Shown: positions 7,268-16,574 of the stretch, one piece after another
Numbering within the stretch: the stretch's first letter is position 1
How the letters are laid out: every line of letters begins with the position of its first letter
DNA from: Bin95 sp965220855
Lineage (GTDB): Bacteria; Pseudomonadota; Alphaproteobacteria; Bin95
Length of the DNA stretch: 64,000 nt
NCBI GenBank assembly: GCA_965220855.1
Contig: CBDCQY010000001.1
Location: 1,240,001-1,304,000 of the forward strand
Reading direction: 5' to 3'
Position numbers and translations under genes: made by a program
The notes under the pieces: model-generated
The model's input: the letters and a program-made list of their open reading frames with translations, nothing else
What the model was told of the DNA's origin: nothing
Database searches by the model: none

Positions 7268-7984
7268 ATGGCGCCCGCGACCCGCTATCGCCGCGTTCTG
7301 CTGAAGGTCTCCGGCGAGGCCCTGATGGGCGGCGCCGAGTTCGGCATCGCGCCCTCGACCATGCGCCGCATCGCGGCCGACATCGCCGAGGCGCAGGCGC
7401 TCGGGGTCGAGATCGCCGTGGTGGTCGGCGGCGGCAACATCTTTCGCGGCGTGAACTCGGCCAGCATCGGCGTGGAGCGCGTCACCGGCGACCATATGGG
7501 CATGCTCGCCACCGTCATCAACGCGCTGGCGCTGCGCAGCGCGCTGGAGGACGCCGATGTGCCGGCCCGCGTGCAGAGCGCCATTCCGATGCACACGGTG
7601 TGCGAGCAGTTCATCCGCGAGCGCGCCGAGCGCCATCTGCGCCGGGGGCGGGTGCTGCTGCTGGCGGGCGGCACCGGCAACCCCTATTTCACCACCGATT
7701 CCGCCGCGGCGCTGCGCGCCAGCGAGCTGGGGTGCGACGCGCTGTTCAAGGCGACGCAGGTGGACGGCGTCTATTCGGCCGACCCGAGGGAGACGCCGGA
7801 CGCGACCCGCTACGACAGCCTGGCCTATCGCGAGGTGCTGGAGCGCGACCTGAAGGTCATGGACGCCGCGGCCGTGGCGCTGGCGCGGGACAGCCACATT
7901 CCTATCCTGGTCTTTTCGCTGCATAATGCGGGTTCGTTTGCGCGCGCGTTGACCGGGCGCGAGCCCTCCACCATCATTCGCTGA
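7268..7984 (+). CDS. pyrH: UMP kinase
   Basis: A 238-residue bacterial UMP kinase of the amino-acid-kinase fold, which phosphorylates UMP to UDP. Motifs seen are L-L-K-V-S-G-E-A-L near residue 9, G-G-G-N-I-F-R-G near 57, the T-G-N-P-Y-F-T-T-D loop near 136 and A-T-Q-V-D-G-V-Y near 161. The start at 7268 is preceded by GGGGAGG; the open frame upstream of it is antisense or out-of-frame extension over tsf. It lies between tsf and frr, as in most proteobacteria. The enzyme is normally a hexamer, activated by GTP and inhibited by UTP. Confidence 0.97.
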   Translation: MAPATRYRRVLLKVSGEALMGGAEFGIAPSTMRRIAADIAEAQALGVEIAVVVGGGNIFRGVNSASIGVERVTGDHMGMLATVINALALRSALEDADVPARVQSAIPMHTVCEQFIRERAERHLRRGRVLLLAGGTGNPYFTTDSAAALRASELGCDALFKATQVDGVYSADPRETPDATRYDSLAYREVLERDLKVMDAAAVALARDSHIPILVFSLHNAGSFARALTGREPSTIIR

Positions 7985-8005
7985 CAGAGCGAGAGTTCGT
8001 CCCCC

Positions 8006-8563
8006 GTGCCAGATCCCGACATCGACGACATCGAGCGGCGCATGTCCGGCGCCATCGACGCGCTGAAGCGCGAATTCGCCGGGTTGCGCACGGGCCGGGC
8101 CAGCGTCTCGCTGCTGGAGCCGCTGACGGTGGAAGCCTACGGCTCGGAGATGCCGATCAACCAGGTGGGCACGATCAACGCGCCCGAGCCGCGCATGCTG
8201 ACCGTGCAGGTGTGGGACCGGAGCAACGTCAAGGCGGTCGAGAAGGCCATTCGCGACTCCGCCCTCGGCCTCAACCCCTCGTCGGACGGCCAGCTGGTGC
8301 GCGTGCCGATTCCGGTGCTGAGCGAGGAGCGCCGGGCGGAACTCGCCCGGGTCGCGCATCGCTACGCCGAGCAGGCGCGGGTCGCGATCCGCAATGTGCG
8401 GCGCGACGGCATGGACATGCTGCGGCGCATGGAGCGCGACGGCGAGCTTTCCCGCGACGAACAGCATCTCTGGTCGGAGGAGGTGCAGGAGCTGACCGAC
8501 CGGTTCGTCGGCGAGGTGGACCGCGCGTTGGCCGCCAAGGAAACCGAGATCATGCAGGTGTGA
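8006..8563 (+). CDS. frr: Ribosome recycling factor
   Basis: A 185-residue RRF that, with EF-G, splits post-termination ribosomes. Typical segments are L-K-R-E-F-A-G-L-R-T-G-R-A-S near residues 19-32, P-I-N-Q-V-G-T-I near 53 and the C-terminal helix region with D-E-Q-H-L-W and K-E-T-E-I-M. The start is GTG, with GCGAGAG upstream; the reading frame has no ATG before residue 15. The stop overlaps a possible GTG start of uppS. Confidence 0.97.
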   Translation: MPDPDIDDIERRMSGAIDALKREFAGLRTGRASVSLLEPLTVEAYGSEMPINQVGTINAPEPRMLTVQVWDRSNVKAVEKAIRDSALGLNPSSDGQLVRVPIPVLSEERRAELARVAHRYAEQARVAIRNVRRDGMDMLRRMERDGELSRDEQHLWSEEVQELTDRFVGEVDRALAAKETEIMQV

Positions 8564-8568
8564 CCGCG

Positions 8569-9306
8569 ATGGCGGTCGAGACAGCCCTGTTCCGGTCGCG
8601 CCCGCCGCCGCCCGGCCATGTGGCGATCACGATGGACGGCAATGGGCGCTGGGCGTCGGCGCGCGGGCTGTCGCACGCCGCCGGCCATGCGCGCGGCGCG
8701 GAGGTGGCGCGCGACACCGTGCAGGCGGCGGCCGAACTCGGCGTGCGCTTCCTGACGCTCTACGGCTTCTCTTCCGAGAACTGGGGCCGGCCGCGCGAGG
8801 AGGTGGAGAGCATTCTGGGCCTGCTGCGGCGCTATCTGGGCGAGGAGGTGGAGAGCCTGCACCGGAGCGGCGTCCGGCTGGCCATGATCGGCGACCGGGG
8901 GAGCCTGCCGCCCGACCTCCGCCGGCAGATCGAGCGCGCCGAGCGGCTGACGCAGGAGAATGACGGCATTCGCGTGCAGATCGCCTTCGGCTATGGCGGC
9001 CGCGACGAGATCGTGCGCGCGGCCCGCCGCCTGGTCCGGGAGGCCCGCGCCGGCGGGGAGCCGGTCGAGGACATCGACGAGGACGCGCTCGCGGCCCGGC
9101 TGGACACCGCCGGCATCCCCGATCCGGACCTGATGATCCGCACCGGCGGCGAGATGCGCATCAGCAATTTCCTGCTCTGGCAGGCCGCCTACGCCGAGCT
9201 TGTGTTCACGGATCGGCTCTGGCCGGACTTCACCCGGGCGGACCTCGAGGCCGCGCTCGGTGAGTTCGCCCGCCGCGAGCGTCGTTATGGCACACGCGCT
9301 GCCTGA
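8569..9306 (+). CDS. uppS: Isoprenyl transferase (undecaprenyl diphosphate synthase)
   Basis: A 245-residue cis-prenyltransferase that condenses isopentenyl diphosphate onto farnesyl diphosphate to make the C55 carrier for peptidoglycan and O-antigen. Visible are M-D-G-N-G-R-W with catalytic Asp23, F-S-S-E-N-W, and the C-terminal R-T-G-G-E-M-R-I-S-N-F and Y-A-E-L motifs. ATG at 8569 is preferred; GTG at 8560, which overlaps the frr stop as GTGA, is in frame and would add three residues. The 3' end overlaps cdsA by 20 bases. Confidence 0.96.
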   Translation: MAVETALFRSRPPPPGHVAITMDGNGRWASARGLSHAAGHARGAEVARDTVQAAAELGVRFLTLYGFSSENWGRPREEVESILGLLRRYLGEEVESLHRSGVRLAMIGDRGSLPPDLRRQIERAERLTQENDGIRVQIAFGYGGRDEIVRAARRLVREARAGGEPVEDIDEDALAARLDTAGIPDPDLMIRTGGEMRISNFLLWQAAYAELVFTDRLWPDFTRADLEAALGEFARRERRYGTRAA

Positions 9307-10069
9307 CGACACGGGGCGGCGCATGGCGGCGGCGCTGGTGCTCGCGCCGGCGGCGGTGCTCGCCATCCTGGTCGGCTGGCCGCTCTGGGACGCGCTGCTG
9401 CTGGTCGGCGCGCTGCTGGCGGGGCGCGAATGGGCGCAGATGGCGGCGCCGGCGGCCGGCTGGCGCTTTGCGGCGTTGACGGCGCTCGCGACCGTTCCGG
9501 GCGTGCTCGGCCTGCCGATCTGGGCGCAGGGCGCCATCGTCCTCGGCGCGGGGCTGGCGGTTGCGGCGCTCTGGCGCCGGCCGGCGCTCGGCGTCGGCCT
9601 TCTCGCCATCGTGCTGCCGGTGCTTTGCCTGATCGCGCTGCGCCGCCCGGAGCATGGCGGCGCCGTGCCCCTGCTCTGGCTCTGCGTCGTGATCTGGCTG
9701 TCGGACAGCGCCGCCTGGTGGACCGGCAGGCAGTTCGGCGGCCCGAGGCTCGCGCCCGTCTGGAGCCCCGCCAAAACCTGGAGCGGCCTCGCCGGCGGTC
9801 TCGCGGCCGGCGGCCTGGTGGGCATGCTGGCGAGTTTCGCGCTCAGCGGACCCGGCGGGCCGCTGACCGGCTTCGCCGCCGGCGTGCTGGTCAGCGCGGC
9901 CGGCGCGGCCGGCGACCTGTTCGAGAGCGCTTGCAAGCGCCGCTTCGGGGTCAAGGACAGCGGGCGGCTGATCCCCGGACATGGCGGAGTGCTCGACCGG
10001 GTCGATGCGCTGCTGGCCGGCGCGGTCGTCAAGCTCGCGCTCGCTCATGCCGGCTGGTGCTGGACATGA
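9287..10069 (+). CDS. cdsA: Phosphatidate cytidylyltransferase
   Basis: A 260-residue polytopic inner-membrane enzyme that makes CDP-diacylglycerol from phosphatidate and CTP. Several hydrophobic segments alternate with short loops. The family signature near the C-terminus is complete: S-A-C-K-R-R-F-G-V-K-D followed by L-I-P-G-H-G-G-V-L-D-R-V-D. The start at 9287 lies inside uppS; a later start at M-A-A-A-L-V-L-A-P is possible and would remove the 20-base overlap. Its TGA overlaps the dxr ATG. Confidence 0.95.
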   Translation: MAHALPDDTGRRMAAALVLAPAAVLAILVGWPLWDALLLVGALLAGREWAQMAAPAAGWRFAALTALATVPGVLGLPIWAQGAIVLGAGLAVAALWRRPALGVGLLAIVLPVLCLIALRRPEHGGAVPLLWLCVVIWLSDSAAWWTGRQFGGPRLAPVWSPAKTWSGLAGGLAAGGLVGMLASFALSGPGGPLTGFAAGVLVSAAGAAGDLFESACKRRFGVKDSGRLIPGHGGVLDRVDALLAGAVVKLALAHAGWCWT

Positions 10070-11304
10070 CGGCGAAGCGCATTTCGGTTCTGGGCTCCAC
10101 CGGTTCGGTCGGCGCGAACACGCTCTCGCTCGCGGCCGAGAACCCCGACCGTTTCGAGGTGGTGGCGCTGGCCGCCGGCCGCGATGCGCCGGGTCTGGCC
10201 CGGCAGGCGCTGGCCTTTCGCCCGGAATTCGTCGCCATCGCGGAAGCGGACGGCTACGCCTGCCTGAAGGACGCGCTGGCCGGCTCCGGGATCGAGGTCG
10301 CCGCCGGGGCGGACGCCGTGGAGGAAGCCGCGCGGCGCGATGCGGAGTGGGTCATGGCGGCGATCGCCGGGGCGGCCGGGCTCGGCTCCACGCTGGCGGC
10401 GATCGAACGCGGCGCGGTCATCGCGCTCGCCAACAAGGAAAGCCTGGTCTGCGCCGGCGAGCTGATGATGGCGGCGGTGCGCGCCTCCGGCAGCACGGTG
10501 CTGCCGGTCGATTCCGAACACAGCGCCATCTTCCAGGTGTTCGACCCCCGCCAGCGCGACGCCGTGAGCCGCCTGATCCTGACGGCGTCCGGCGGACCGT
10601 TTCGCGATGCGCCGGCAAGCGCCATGACCGCGGCGCGCCCCGCCGACGCGTTGAAACACCCCAACTGGGAGATGGGCGCGAAGATCAGCATCGACTCGGC
10701 CACCATGATGAACAAGGGCCTCGAACTGATCGAGGCGCATCATCTGTTCGCCATGCCGGCCGACAGCATCGATATTCTGGTGCACCCGCAGTCGATCGTG
10801 CATTCGCTGGTGGAATATGTGGACGGCTCGGTGCTCGCCCAGCTCGGGACGCCGGACATGCGCACGCCGATCGCCGTCGCGCTCGCCTGGCCGGAGCGCC
10901 TCGCGGTCTCGAGTCCGCGCCTCGATCTGGCGACTATGGGGCGCCTCGATTTCGAGCCGCCCGACCCCGAGCGCTTTCCGGCGCTGGCGCTGGCGCGCGC
11001 CGCCCTGGAGCGGGCCGGCCGCGAGCCGACAGCGCTCAACGCCGCGAATGAGGTCGCCGTCGAGGCCTTTCTCTGCGGCCGTATCGGCTTTCGCCAGATC
11101 GCCGAGATCGCCGGCGACGCCGTGGCGCGGATGCGGCCGGGCGACATGGCGACGCTGGAAGATGTGCGCAGCGCGGACGCCGAGGCGCGCGAGATCGCCG
11201 GCGCGCTGGTGGAAATGGCCGGCGCCCGGCGGCGCCCGGCCTGCGAGGCGACCGGGAGCCTCGCGGCCGAGACCGTTCGACCCGGTGGAGGAATCGACGT
11301 TTGA
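10066..11304 (+). CDS. dxr: 1-deoxy-D-xylulose-5-phosphate reductoisomerase
   Basis: A 412-residue DXR, the second step of the MEP isoprenoid pathway, converting DXP to MEP with NADPH. The nucleotide motif G-S-T-G-S-V-G is at residues 10-16, followed by A-N-K-E-S-L, the metal-site V-D-S-E-H-S-A-I-F-Q, I-D-S-A-T-M-M-N-K-G, and V-H-P-Q-S-I-V-H-S. The C-terminus is about 15-20 residues longer than usual (R-R-P-A-C-E onward), with no recognisable domain. ATGA overlap upstream and TTGA overlap with rseP downstream tie it into the operon that supplies isoprenoid and envelope precursors. Confidence 0.97.
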   Translation: MTAKRISVLGSTGSVGANTLSLAAENPDRFEVVALAAGRDAPGLARQALAFRPEFVAIAEADGYACLKDALAGSGIEVAAGADAVEEAARRDAEWVMAAIAGAAGLGSTLAAIERGAVIALANKESLVCAGELMMAAVRASGSTVLPVDSEHSAIFQVFDPRQRDAVSRLILTASGGPFRDAPASAMTAARPADALKHPNWEMGAKISIDSATMMNKGLELIEAHHLFAMPADSIDILVHPQSIVHSLVEYVDGSVLAQLGTPDMRTPIAVALAWPERLAVSSPRLDLATMGRLDFEPPDPERFPALALARAALERAGREPTALNAANEVAVEAFLCGRIGFRQIAEIAGDAVARMRPGDMATLEDVRSADAEAREIAGALVEMAGARRRPACEATGSLAAETVRPGGGIDV

Positions 11305-12425
11305 GTATCCTGTTGGAATATGTGCTGCCGTTCCTGGTGACGCTGGGCGCGCTTATCTTCGTGCATGAGTTCGGTCATTACTGGGCGGCGCGGCGCTGCG
11401 GCGTGCGCGTCGAGGTCTTCTCGGTCGGCTTCGGGCGGGAGATTTTCGGCTGGACCGACCGCGCCGGCACGCGCTGGAAGATCGCCATCGTTCCGCTCGG
11501 CGGCTATGTGCGCATGTTCGGCGGCGAGGACGAGGCGATGCTGCTCGCCAGCCACGGGGTCAGCATGACGCCGGAAGAGGAGGAGGTCGCCTTCGCCACC
11601 AAGCGGCTCTGGCAGCGGGCCTTCATCGTGCTCGCCGGCCCGGCGGCCAATTTCCTGTTCGCGATCCTGATCGCGGCGCTGCTGTTCATGGGCCATGGCC
11701 AGCAGCGCACCAGCCCGGTGGTGACCGAGGTGGTCGCCGGCAGCGTGGCCGAGAAGGCCGGCATTCGGGTGGAGGACCGCTTCGTCTCGCTCGATGGGGA
11801 GAGCATCGGGCGCTTCGAGGACCTGCAGCGGATCGTGCGGCTCAGTCCGGGCCGGCCGATGGACGCCGTGCTGGAGCGGGGCGGTGTCGAAAGAACGCTC
11901 ACCCTGACGCCGGGTATCGTCCGGCACACGGACGATTTCGGCCATGTGCATGAGTTCGGGCAGCTCGGCGTGCGCGCCGCAGCGACCGAACTCGTGCGGC
12001 ACGGCCCGGGCACGGCGCTGGTCGAGGCGGTCGATTTCACCTGGACCATGTCAACGACGATTCTGGTCTTTATCGGTGAGATGCTGACCGGCAGCCGATC
12101 CACCGACGAGCTTGGCGGCGTGCTGCGCATCGGCCACCTGGCGGGCGAGTTCGCGAAAATCGATCTCCCGACCTATCTGTATTTCATGGCGCTGCTCTCG
12201 ATCAATCTCGGCCTCATCAACCTTTTTCCGATCCCGCTGCTGGACGGCGGGCATCTTTTCTTCTACGCCATTGAGGCCATACGGGGCCGGCCGCTCGGGA
12301 GGCGGGCGCAGGAGATCGGACTCAGGATCGGGTTGGGGCTGGTGGTCGCGCTGATGCTGTTCGTGACCTGGAACGATCTGGTGTACTTTCGGGTCGTCGC
12401 GTTCCTGGAAGGCGTTATCGGGTAA
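11301..12425 (+). CDS. rseP: RIP metalloprotease RseP (site-2 protease)
   Basis: A 374-residue intramembrane zinc protease. The zinc-binding H-E-F-G-H is at residues 22-26 in the first membrane helix, a single PDZ domain spans roughly residues 130-205, and the third metal ligand lies in N-L-F-P-I-P-L-L-D-G-G-H near residue 310. RseP cleaves anti-sigma factors and signal-peptide remnants. Only one PDZ domain is evident, as in many alphaproteobacteria, where E. coli has two. It starts with TTG overlapping the dxr stop; bamA follows after eight bases. Confidence 0.96.
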   Translation: MSILLEYVLPFLVTLGALIFVHEFGHYWAARRCGVRVEVFSVGFGREIFGWTDRAGTRWKIAIVPLGGYVRMFGGEDEAMLLASHGVSMTPEEEEVAFATKRLWQRAFIVLAGPAANFLFAILIAALLFMGHGQQRTSPVVTEVVAGSVAEKAGIRVEDRFVSLDGESIGRFEDLQRIVRLSPGRPMDAVLERGGVERTLTLTPGIVRHTDDFGHVHEFGQLGVRAAATELVRHGPGTALVEAVDFTWTMSTTILVFIGEMLTGSRSTDELGGVLRIGHLAGEFAKIDLPTYLYFMALLSINLGLINLFPIPLLDGGHLFFYAIEAIRGRPLGRRAQEIGLRIGLGLVVALMLFVTWNDLVYFRVVAFLEGVIG

Positions 12426-12433
12426 GGCAAAAA

Positions 12434-14728
12434 ATGGGGGTCGGCATGGGCAAATGGCGAGGAGGACTGGCCGCATGGGCGCTGGCGGGCCTGATGGCGC
12501 TGTCGGCCGCGGGTGCGGCGGCCCAGGAGGGCGTCACCGTTCGCGATATCGAGGTCGTCGGCGCGCAGCGCGTCGATGACGAGACGGTGCGCTCCTATCT
12601 GCGCGTCAAGCCGGGCGAGACCCTCGGCCCGCGCAGCATCAGCGACGCGCTGAAGAGCCTTTTCGACACCGGCTATTTCGCCGACGCCAGCATCGACATG
12701 CGCGGCGATGTGATGGTGGTGACGGTGGTCGAGAACCCGATCGTCAACCGGATCGCCTTCGAAGGCAACCGGCGCATCGACGACGAGGCCATCGGAGCCG
12801 AAGTGCAGTTGAAGCCGCGCCAGACCCTGACGCGCTCGGCCGTCGAGGACGATGTGCGGCGCATCCTGGAGATCTACCGCCGGTCCGGGCGCTTCGCGGT
12901 CCGGGTCGAGCCCAAGCTCATCCAGCTGCCCCAGAACCGGGTGGATGTCGCCTTCGAGATCGACGAGGGCGAACAGACGCTGATCGAGAATATCGTCTTC
13001 ATCGGCAATGCGGCGTTCGACGAAGATGTGCTGCTCGACGAGATTACCAGCAGGGAGGCGGCCTGGTATCGTTTTCTGTCCAGCGACGACGTCTATGATC
13101 CGGATCGCGTCGCCTTCGACCGGGAACAGTTGCGCACCTTCTATCTCTCGCAGGGCTATGCCGACTTCCGCGTTGCCTCGGCAGTGGCGGAACTGACGCC
13201 GGACCGCGACGGGTTCGTGCTCACCTTCACGCTGGAGGAGGGAGTGCGATATCGGTTCGGAGCGCTTGCGCTGGACAACAGGCTGGTCGATATTCCGGAC
13301 TTTCGATTGTCCCCCTTGCTGAAACCCGTCAGCGGCGAACTGTACAACAACGATCTGGTCGAGGAGACGATCGACAGCCTGACGGATGAAGTCGGCACCT
13401 TCGGCTTCACCTTCGTGGATGTTCGTGCGGAACGGACGCGCCGGGGCGAGGATCGCGTCATCGATGTCGTGTTCGAGGTCGATGAAGGACCGCGCGTCTA
13501 TGTCGAGCGCCTAGACATCGAAGGCAATGAGCGGACCCTCGACCGTGTGATACGGCGCGAGTTCGATCTGGTCGAGGGCGACGCCTTCAATACCGCAAAG
13601 CTCCGACAGGCCAACCGGCGCATTCGCAATCTGGGGTACTTCCAGAAGGTCGATATCACCAATGAGAGGGGGAGCAGCGCGGACCGAACGCGGGTCAAGG
13701 TCGAGGTGAGCGAAACCTCGACGGGCGAGTTGTCGCTCGGCGCCGGATATTCGACCGAGGATGGCGCGCTGGCGACCGTCTCGTTGAGCGAGCGCAACTT
13801 CCTCGGCAAGGGGCAGGAACTGGAGCTCGCGACGGAAGTGTCGGCGCGCCAGAACGAGATCGACCTGTCCTTCACCGAACCCTATTTCCAGGGCCGGCCG
13901 ATTTCGGTCGGCGGCGATGTCTTCCGGGTCGCGCGCGACAATGAGGATGAAAGCTCCTTCGACCTCGAATCCACCGGTATGAGAGTGAGAGTCGGCTACA
14001 AGCTTGCGGAAGACTGGATCCAGCGCTGGCGCTACACGCTCAACCGGCAAGAGGTGGCGGTCAACACCAGCGCTTCGCAATATATCGCCGACGAGCGGGG
14101 CACGGCGACCTCGTCGATCGTCGGCCATGAGCTGATCTACGACACGCGGAACAACCGCTTTTTCCCGAGCACGGGCCATATCGTGAGCCTCAGCAACGAT
14201 CTCTCCGGTCTGGGCGGCGATGTGCGCTATCTGCGCACGGATGTCGAAGCGGCGAAATATTTCCCGGTCTCCGATCGTCCGAACATCGTCCTGTCGGTCT
14301 CCGGCACGGCCGGCGCCGTGGTCGGCTTCGGCGGCGACGATGTGCGCGTGACCGACAGATATCTGCTCGGCGGCAGGACGTTGCGCGGCTTCGACTTCGC
14401 CGGCGTCGGCCCGCGAGACCAGCAGACGGGAGACGCGCTCGGCGGAAACTACCGGGCGACCGGCGCGGTGGAGGCGGTCTTTCCGCTGGGTCTGCCGCAG
14501 GAGCTCGGCTTCCGGGGGCGGCTGTTCAGCGAGTTCGGAACGCTCACCGGCGTCGATCTGAAGGGCGACGACATTCTCGACGAGTCCTCCATTCGCGCCG
14601 CTCTCGGCTTCGGCCTGTCCTGGACGTCGCCGCTCGGTCCGCTGCGGCTGGACTTCGCCTGGCCGGTGGCGAAGGAGGATTACGACAAGGACAACACCAT
14701 CCTGTTCAGCTTCGGGACGCGACTGTAA
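12434..14728 (+). CDS. bamA: Outer membrane protein assembly factor BamA
   Basis: A 764-residue Omp85 protein. A signal peptide (A-L-A-G-L-M-A-L-S-A-A-G-A-A-A-Q, cleaved near residue 32) is followed by about five POTRA domains to residue 420, then a 16-strand barrel ending in F-S-F-G-T-R-L, with the usual C-terminal signature and a G-G-x-x-x-R-G-F motif (G-G-R-T-L-R-G-F) in the L6 loop. It folds beta-barrel proteins into the outer membrane. ATG at 12434 follows TAAGG at suitable spacing; ATG at 12446 is an alternative. Its TAA overlaps the skp ATG by one base. Base composition is slightly lower in GC than its neighbours. Confidence 0.97.
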   Translation: MGVGMGKWRGGLAAWALAGLMALSAAGAAAQEGVTVRDIEVVGAQRVDDETVRSYLRVKPGETLGPRSISDALKSLFDTGYFADASIDMRGDVMVVTVVENPIVNRIAFEGNRRIDDEAIGAEVQLKPRQTLTRSAVEDDVRRILEIYRRSGRFAVRVEPKLIQLPQNRVDVAFEIDEGEQTLIENIVFIGNAAFDEDVLLDEITSREAAWYRFLSSDDVYDPDRVAFDREQLRTFYLSQGYADFRVASAVAELTPDRDGFVLTFTLEEGVRYRFGALALDNRLVDIPDFRLSPLLKPVSGELYNNDLVEETIDSLTDEVGTFGFTFVDVRAERTRRGEDRVIDVVFEVDEGPRVYVERLDIEGNERTLDRVIRREFDLVEGDAFNTAKLRQANRRIRNLGYFQKVDITNERGSSADRTRVKVEVSETSTGELSLGAGYSTEDGALATVSLSERNFLGKGQELELATEVSARQNEIDLSFTEPYFQGRPISVGGDVFRVARDNEDESSFDLESTGMRVRVGYKLAEDWIQRWRYTLNRQEVAVNTSASQYIADERGTATSSIVGHELIYDTRNNRFFPSTGHIVSLSNDLSGLGGDVRYLRTDVEAAKYFPVSDRPNIVLSVSGTAGAVVGFGGDDVRVTDRYLLGGRTLRGFDFAGVGPRDQQTGDALGGNYRATGAVEAVFPLGLPQELGFRGRLFSEFGTLTGVDLKGDDILDESSIRAALGFGLSWTSPLGPLRLDFAWPVAKEDYDKDNTILFSFGTRL

Positions 14729-15267
14729 TGCGAAGACTCCTTCTGGCGCTGGCAATTCTGTTGGGGGCGGCCCCCGCCTGGGCCGATTTCCCCCCGCCGG
14801 CCGTGATGATTATCGACACCAACCGCATATTGCGCGAGGCGAAGGCCGTGGAGGCGATCGCCAGACAGGTGGAGTCGATCCGCGCGCAATATGCCCGGGA
14901 GGTGAAGGCCGAGGAGCAGCGATTGCGCGAGGAGGACCAGGAGCTGGGGAACCAGCGCAGCGTGCTTGCCCCGGACGCCTATCAGGAGAGGGCGCAGAAA
15001 CTGCGCGAGAAGGTCGCCAGCCTTCAGCGCGGCGTCCAGCGTCGCAGCACCTTGCTCGACCGGGCGCGGGCCGAGGCGATGCGCAGCGTGCAGCGCCGGC
15101 TCTTCGAGGTCGTTCGCGAACTGGCGAGAAAGCTCGGCGCCAATCTGGTCGTCCAGAAATCCGCGCTGGTCTGGGCGGATGAGGAGGCGATGGAATTCAC
15201 CGACGATGCGCTGGAGCAGTTGAATGAGGCGCTGCCCAGTGTCACGGTGGAAGTCGCAAACCAGTAG
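14728..15267 (+). CDS. skp: OmpH/Skp family periplasmic chaperone
   Basis: A 179-residue secreted protein with a signal peptide ending A-P-A-W-A-D near residue 20, followed by I-I-D-T-N-R-I-L, typical of OmpH, and a long charged helical region from about residue 35 to 135 rich in Glu, Arg and Gln, which would form the tentacle-like coiled coil of the Skp trimer. Skp keeps unfolded outer-membrane proteins soluble on the way to BamA, which is the adjacent gene. In many relatives lpxD follows; here fabZ comes after a 36-base gap. Confidence 0.9.
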   Translation: MRRLLLALAILLGAAPAWADFPPPAVMIIDTNRILREAKAVEAIARQVESIRAQYAREVKAEEQRLREEDQELGNQRSVLAPDAYQERAQKLREKVASLQRGVQRRSTLLDRARAEAMRSVQRRLFEVVRELARKLGANLVVQKSALVWADEEAMEFTDDALEQLNEALPSVTVEVANQ

Positions 15268-15303
15268 CGAAGCTCTCGGGCGAGTGACCGGCGGCAGGGT
15301 GAT

Positions 15304-15759
15304 ATGAAGTCGGACGAGGCAGATATCGCCGAAATCGGCGAGGTGATGGCGACGATTCCGCACCGCTATCCCTTCCTGATGGTCGATCGCGTGATCGATA
15401 TTCGTCTGGGAGAGAGCGCCGTCGGCATCAAGAACGTCTCCATCAACGAGGCGCATTTTCAGGGACATTTCCCCGCCCAGGCGGTGATGCCGGGGGTGCT
15501 GCTGGTCGAAGCCATGGCGCAGACGGCCGCGGTTCTGGTGGTCAAGACGATGGGCGAACATGTGCGCGGCAAGCTGGTCTATTTCATGACCATCGACAAT
15601 GCGCGCTTTCGCCGGCCGGTGGTGCCGGGCGACCAGGTGCGGATCGAGGTGGCGGTCCGGCGCCATCGGGGCGCGGTCTGGCGGTTTCGCGCCGAGGCGA
15701 TCGTCGATGGCGCGCTCGCGGCCGAGGCCGAATACAGCGCCATGATCCAGGGGCTGTAA
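15304..15759 (+). CDS. fabZ: 3-hydroxyacyl-ACP dehydratase FabZ
   Basis: A 151-residue hot-dog fold dehydratase of fatty acid elongation. The catalytic His lies in H-R-Y-P-F-L-M-V-D-R-V near residue 19 and the catalytic Glu in M-P-G-V-L-L-V-E-A-M-A-Q near residue 68. It dehydrates 3-hydroxyacyl-ACP and so balances membrane lipid synthesis against lipid A, which uses the same hydroxyacyl-ACP through the next gene, lpxA. The TAA stop overlaps the lpxA ATG by one base. Confidence 0.97.
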   Translation: MKSDEADIAEIGEVMATIPHRYPFLMVDRVIDIRLGESAVGIKNVSINEAHFQGHFPAQAVMPGVLLVEAMAQTAAVLVVKTMGEHVRGKLVYFMTIDNARFRRPVVPGDQVRIEVAVRRHRGAVWRFRAEAIVDGALAAEAEYSAMIQGL

Positions 15760-16574
15760 TGACGGCCTCGATCCATGCGAGCGCCGTGGTGGAGAAGGGC
15801 GCGACGCTCGGAGAGGATGTGACGATCGGGCCGTTCTGCCATGTCGGCCCGCATGTGCGCATCGGCGACGGCTCGGTGCTGCACGCCCATGCGGTGGTCG
15901 CCGGGCGCACCGATATCGGCCCGCGCGCCCGGATCTTTCCCTTCGCGTCGGTCGGACACCAGCCGCAGGACCTGAAATATGCAGGCGAGCCCTCCACCCT
16001 GGAAATCGGCTCGGACAATCTCATTCGCGAGCATGTCACCATGAACACCGGCACCACCGGCGGCGGCATGCGCACCCGCATCGGGGACGGCAACCTGTTC
16101 ATGACCGGCGCGCATGTGGCGCATGACTGCCGCATCGGCAATGGCTGCATCTTCGCCAACAACGCCACGCTCGGCGGCCATGTGGTCGTCGAGGACGGCG
16201 CCGTCATCGGCGGGCTGGCGGCGGTGCATCAGTTCGTGCGCATCGGCGCCCACGCGATGATCGGCGGCATGTCTGCGGTGGTGCAGGATGTCATCCCCTA
16301 CGGCATGGTGATCGGCGACCGGGCGACCCTGCGCGGCCTGAACTGGGTCGGCCTGAAGCGCGCCGGCGCGGAGCGCCCGGCGCTCGCCCGGCTGCGCAAG
16401 GCGTTCCGGCTGCTGTTCGACGGCGCCGGCCCGATGGATGAGCGCCTCGAGCTGGCGGCGGCGGAATATGGCGACGATCCGGCCGTCGGCCACATCGTCG
16501 CCTTCATGCGCGCCGAGTCCGATCGCGGCCTCTGTCTGCCGGAACACGCCGCCCCCGCCGGCCAGCCTGTGTGA
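15759..16574 (+). CDS. lpxA: UDP-N-acetylglucosamine acyltransferase LpxA
   Basis: A 271-residue left-handed beta-helix acyltransferase that starts lipid A synthesis by moving 3-hydroxyacyl from ACP to UDP-GlcNAc. Hexapeptide repeats of the form (I/V)-G-x-G run through the first 190 residues (I-H-A-S-A-V-V onward). The catalytic His is in M-T-G-A-H-V-A-H-D, near residue 120, and H-Q-P-Q-D-L-K-Y is the usual active-site loop. The C-terminal helical domain is present. GTG of lpxI overlaps its TGA. Confidence 0.97.
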   Translation: MTASIHASAVVEKGATLGEDVTIGPFCHVGPHVRIGDGSVLHAHAVVAGRTDIGPRARIFPFASVGHQPQDLKYAGEPSTLEIGSDNLIREHVTMNTGTTGGGMRTRIGDGNLFMTGAHVAHDCRIGNGCIFANNATLGGHVVVEDGAVIGGLAAVHQFVRIGAHAMIGGMSAVVQDVIPYGMVIGDRATLRGLNWVGLKRAGAERPALARLRKAFRLLFDGAGPMDERLELAAAEYGDDPAVGHIVAFMRAESDRGLCLPEHAAPAGQPV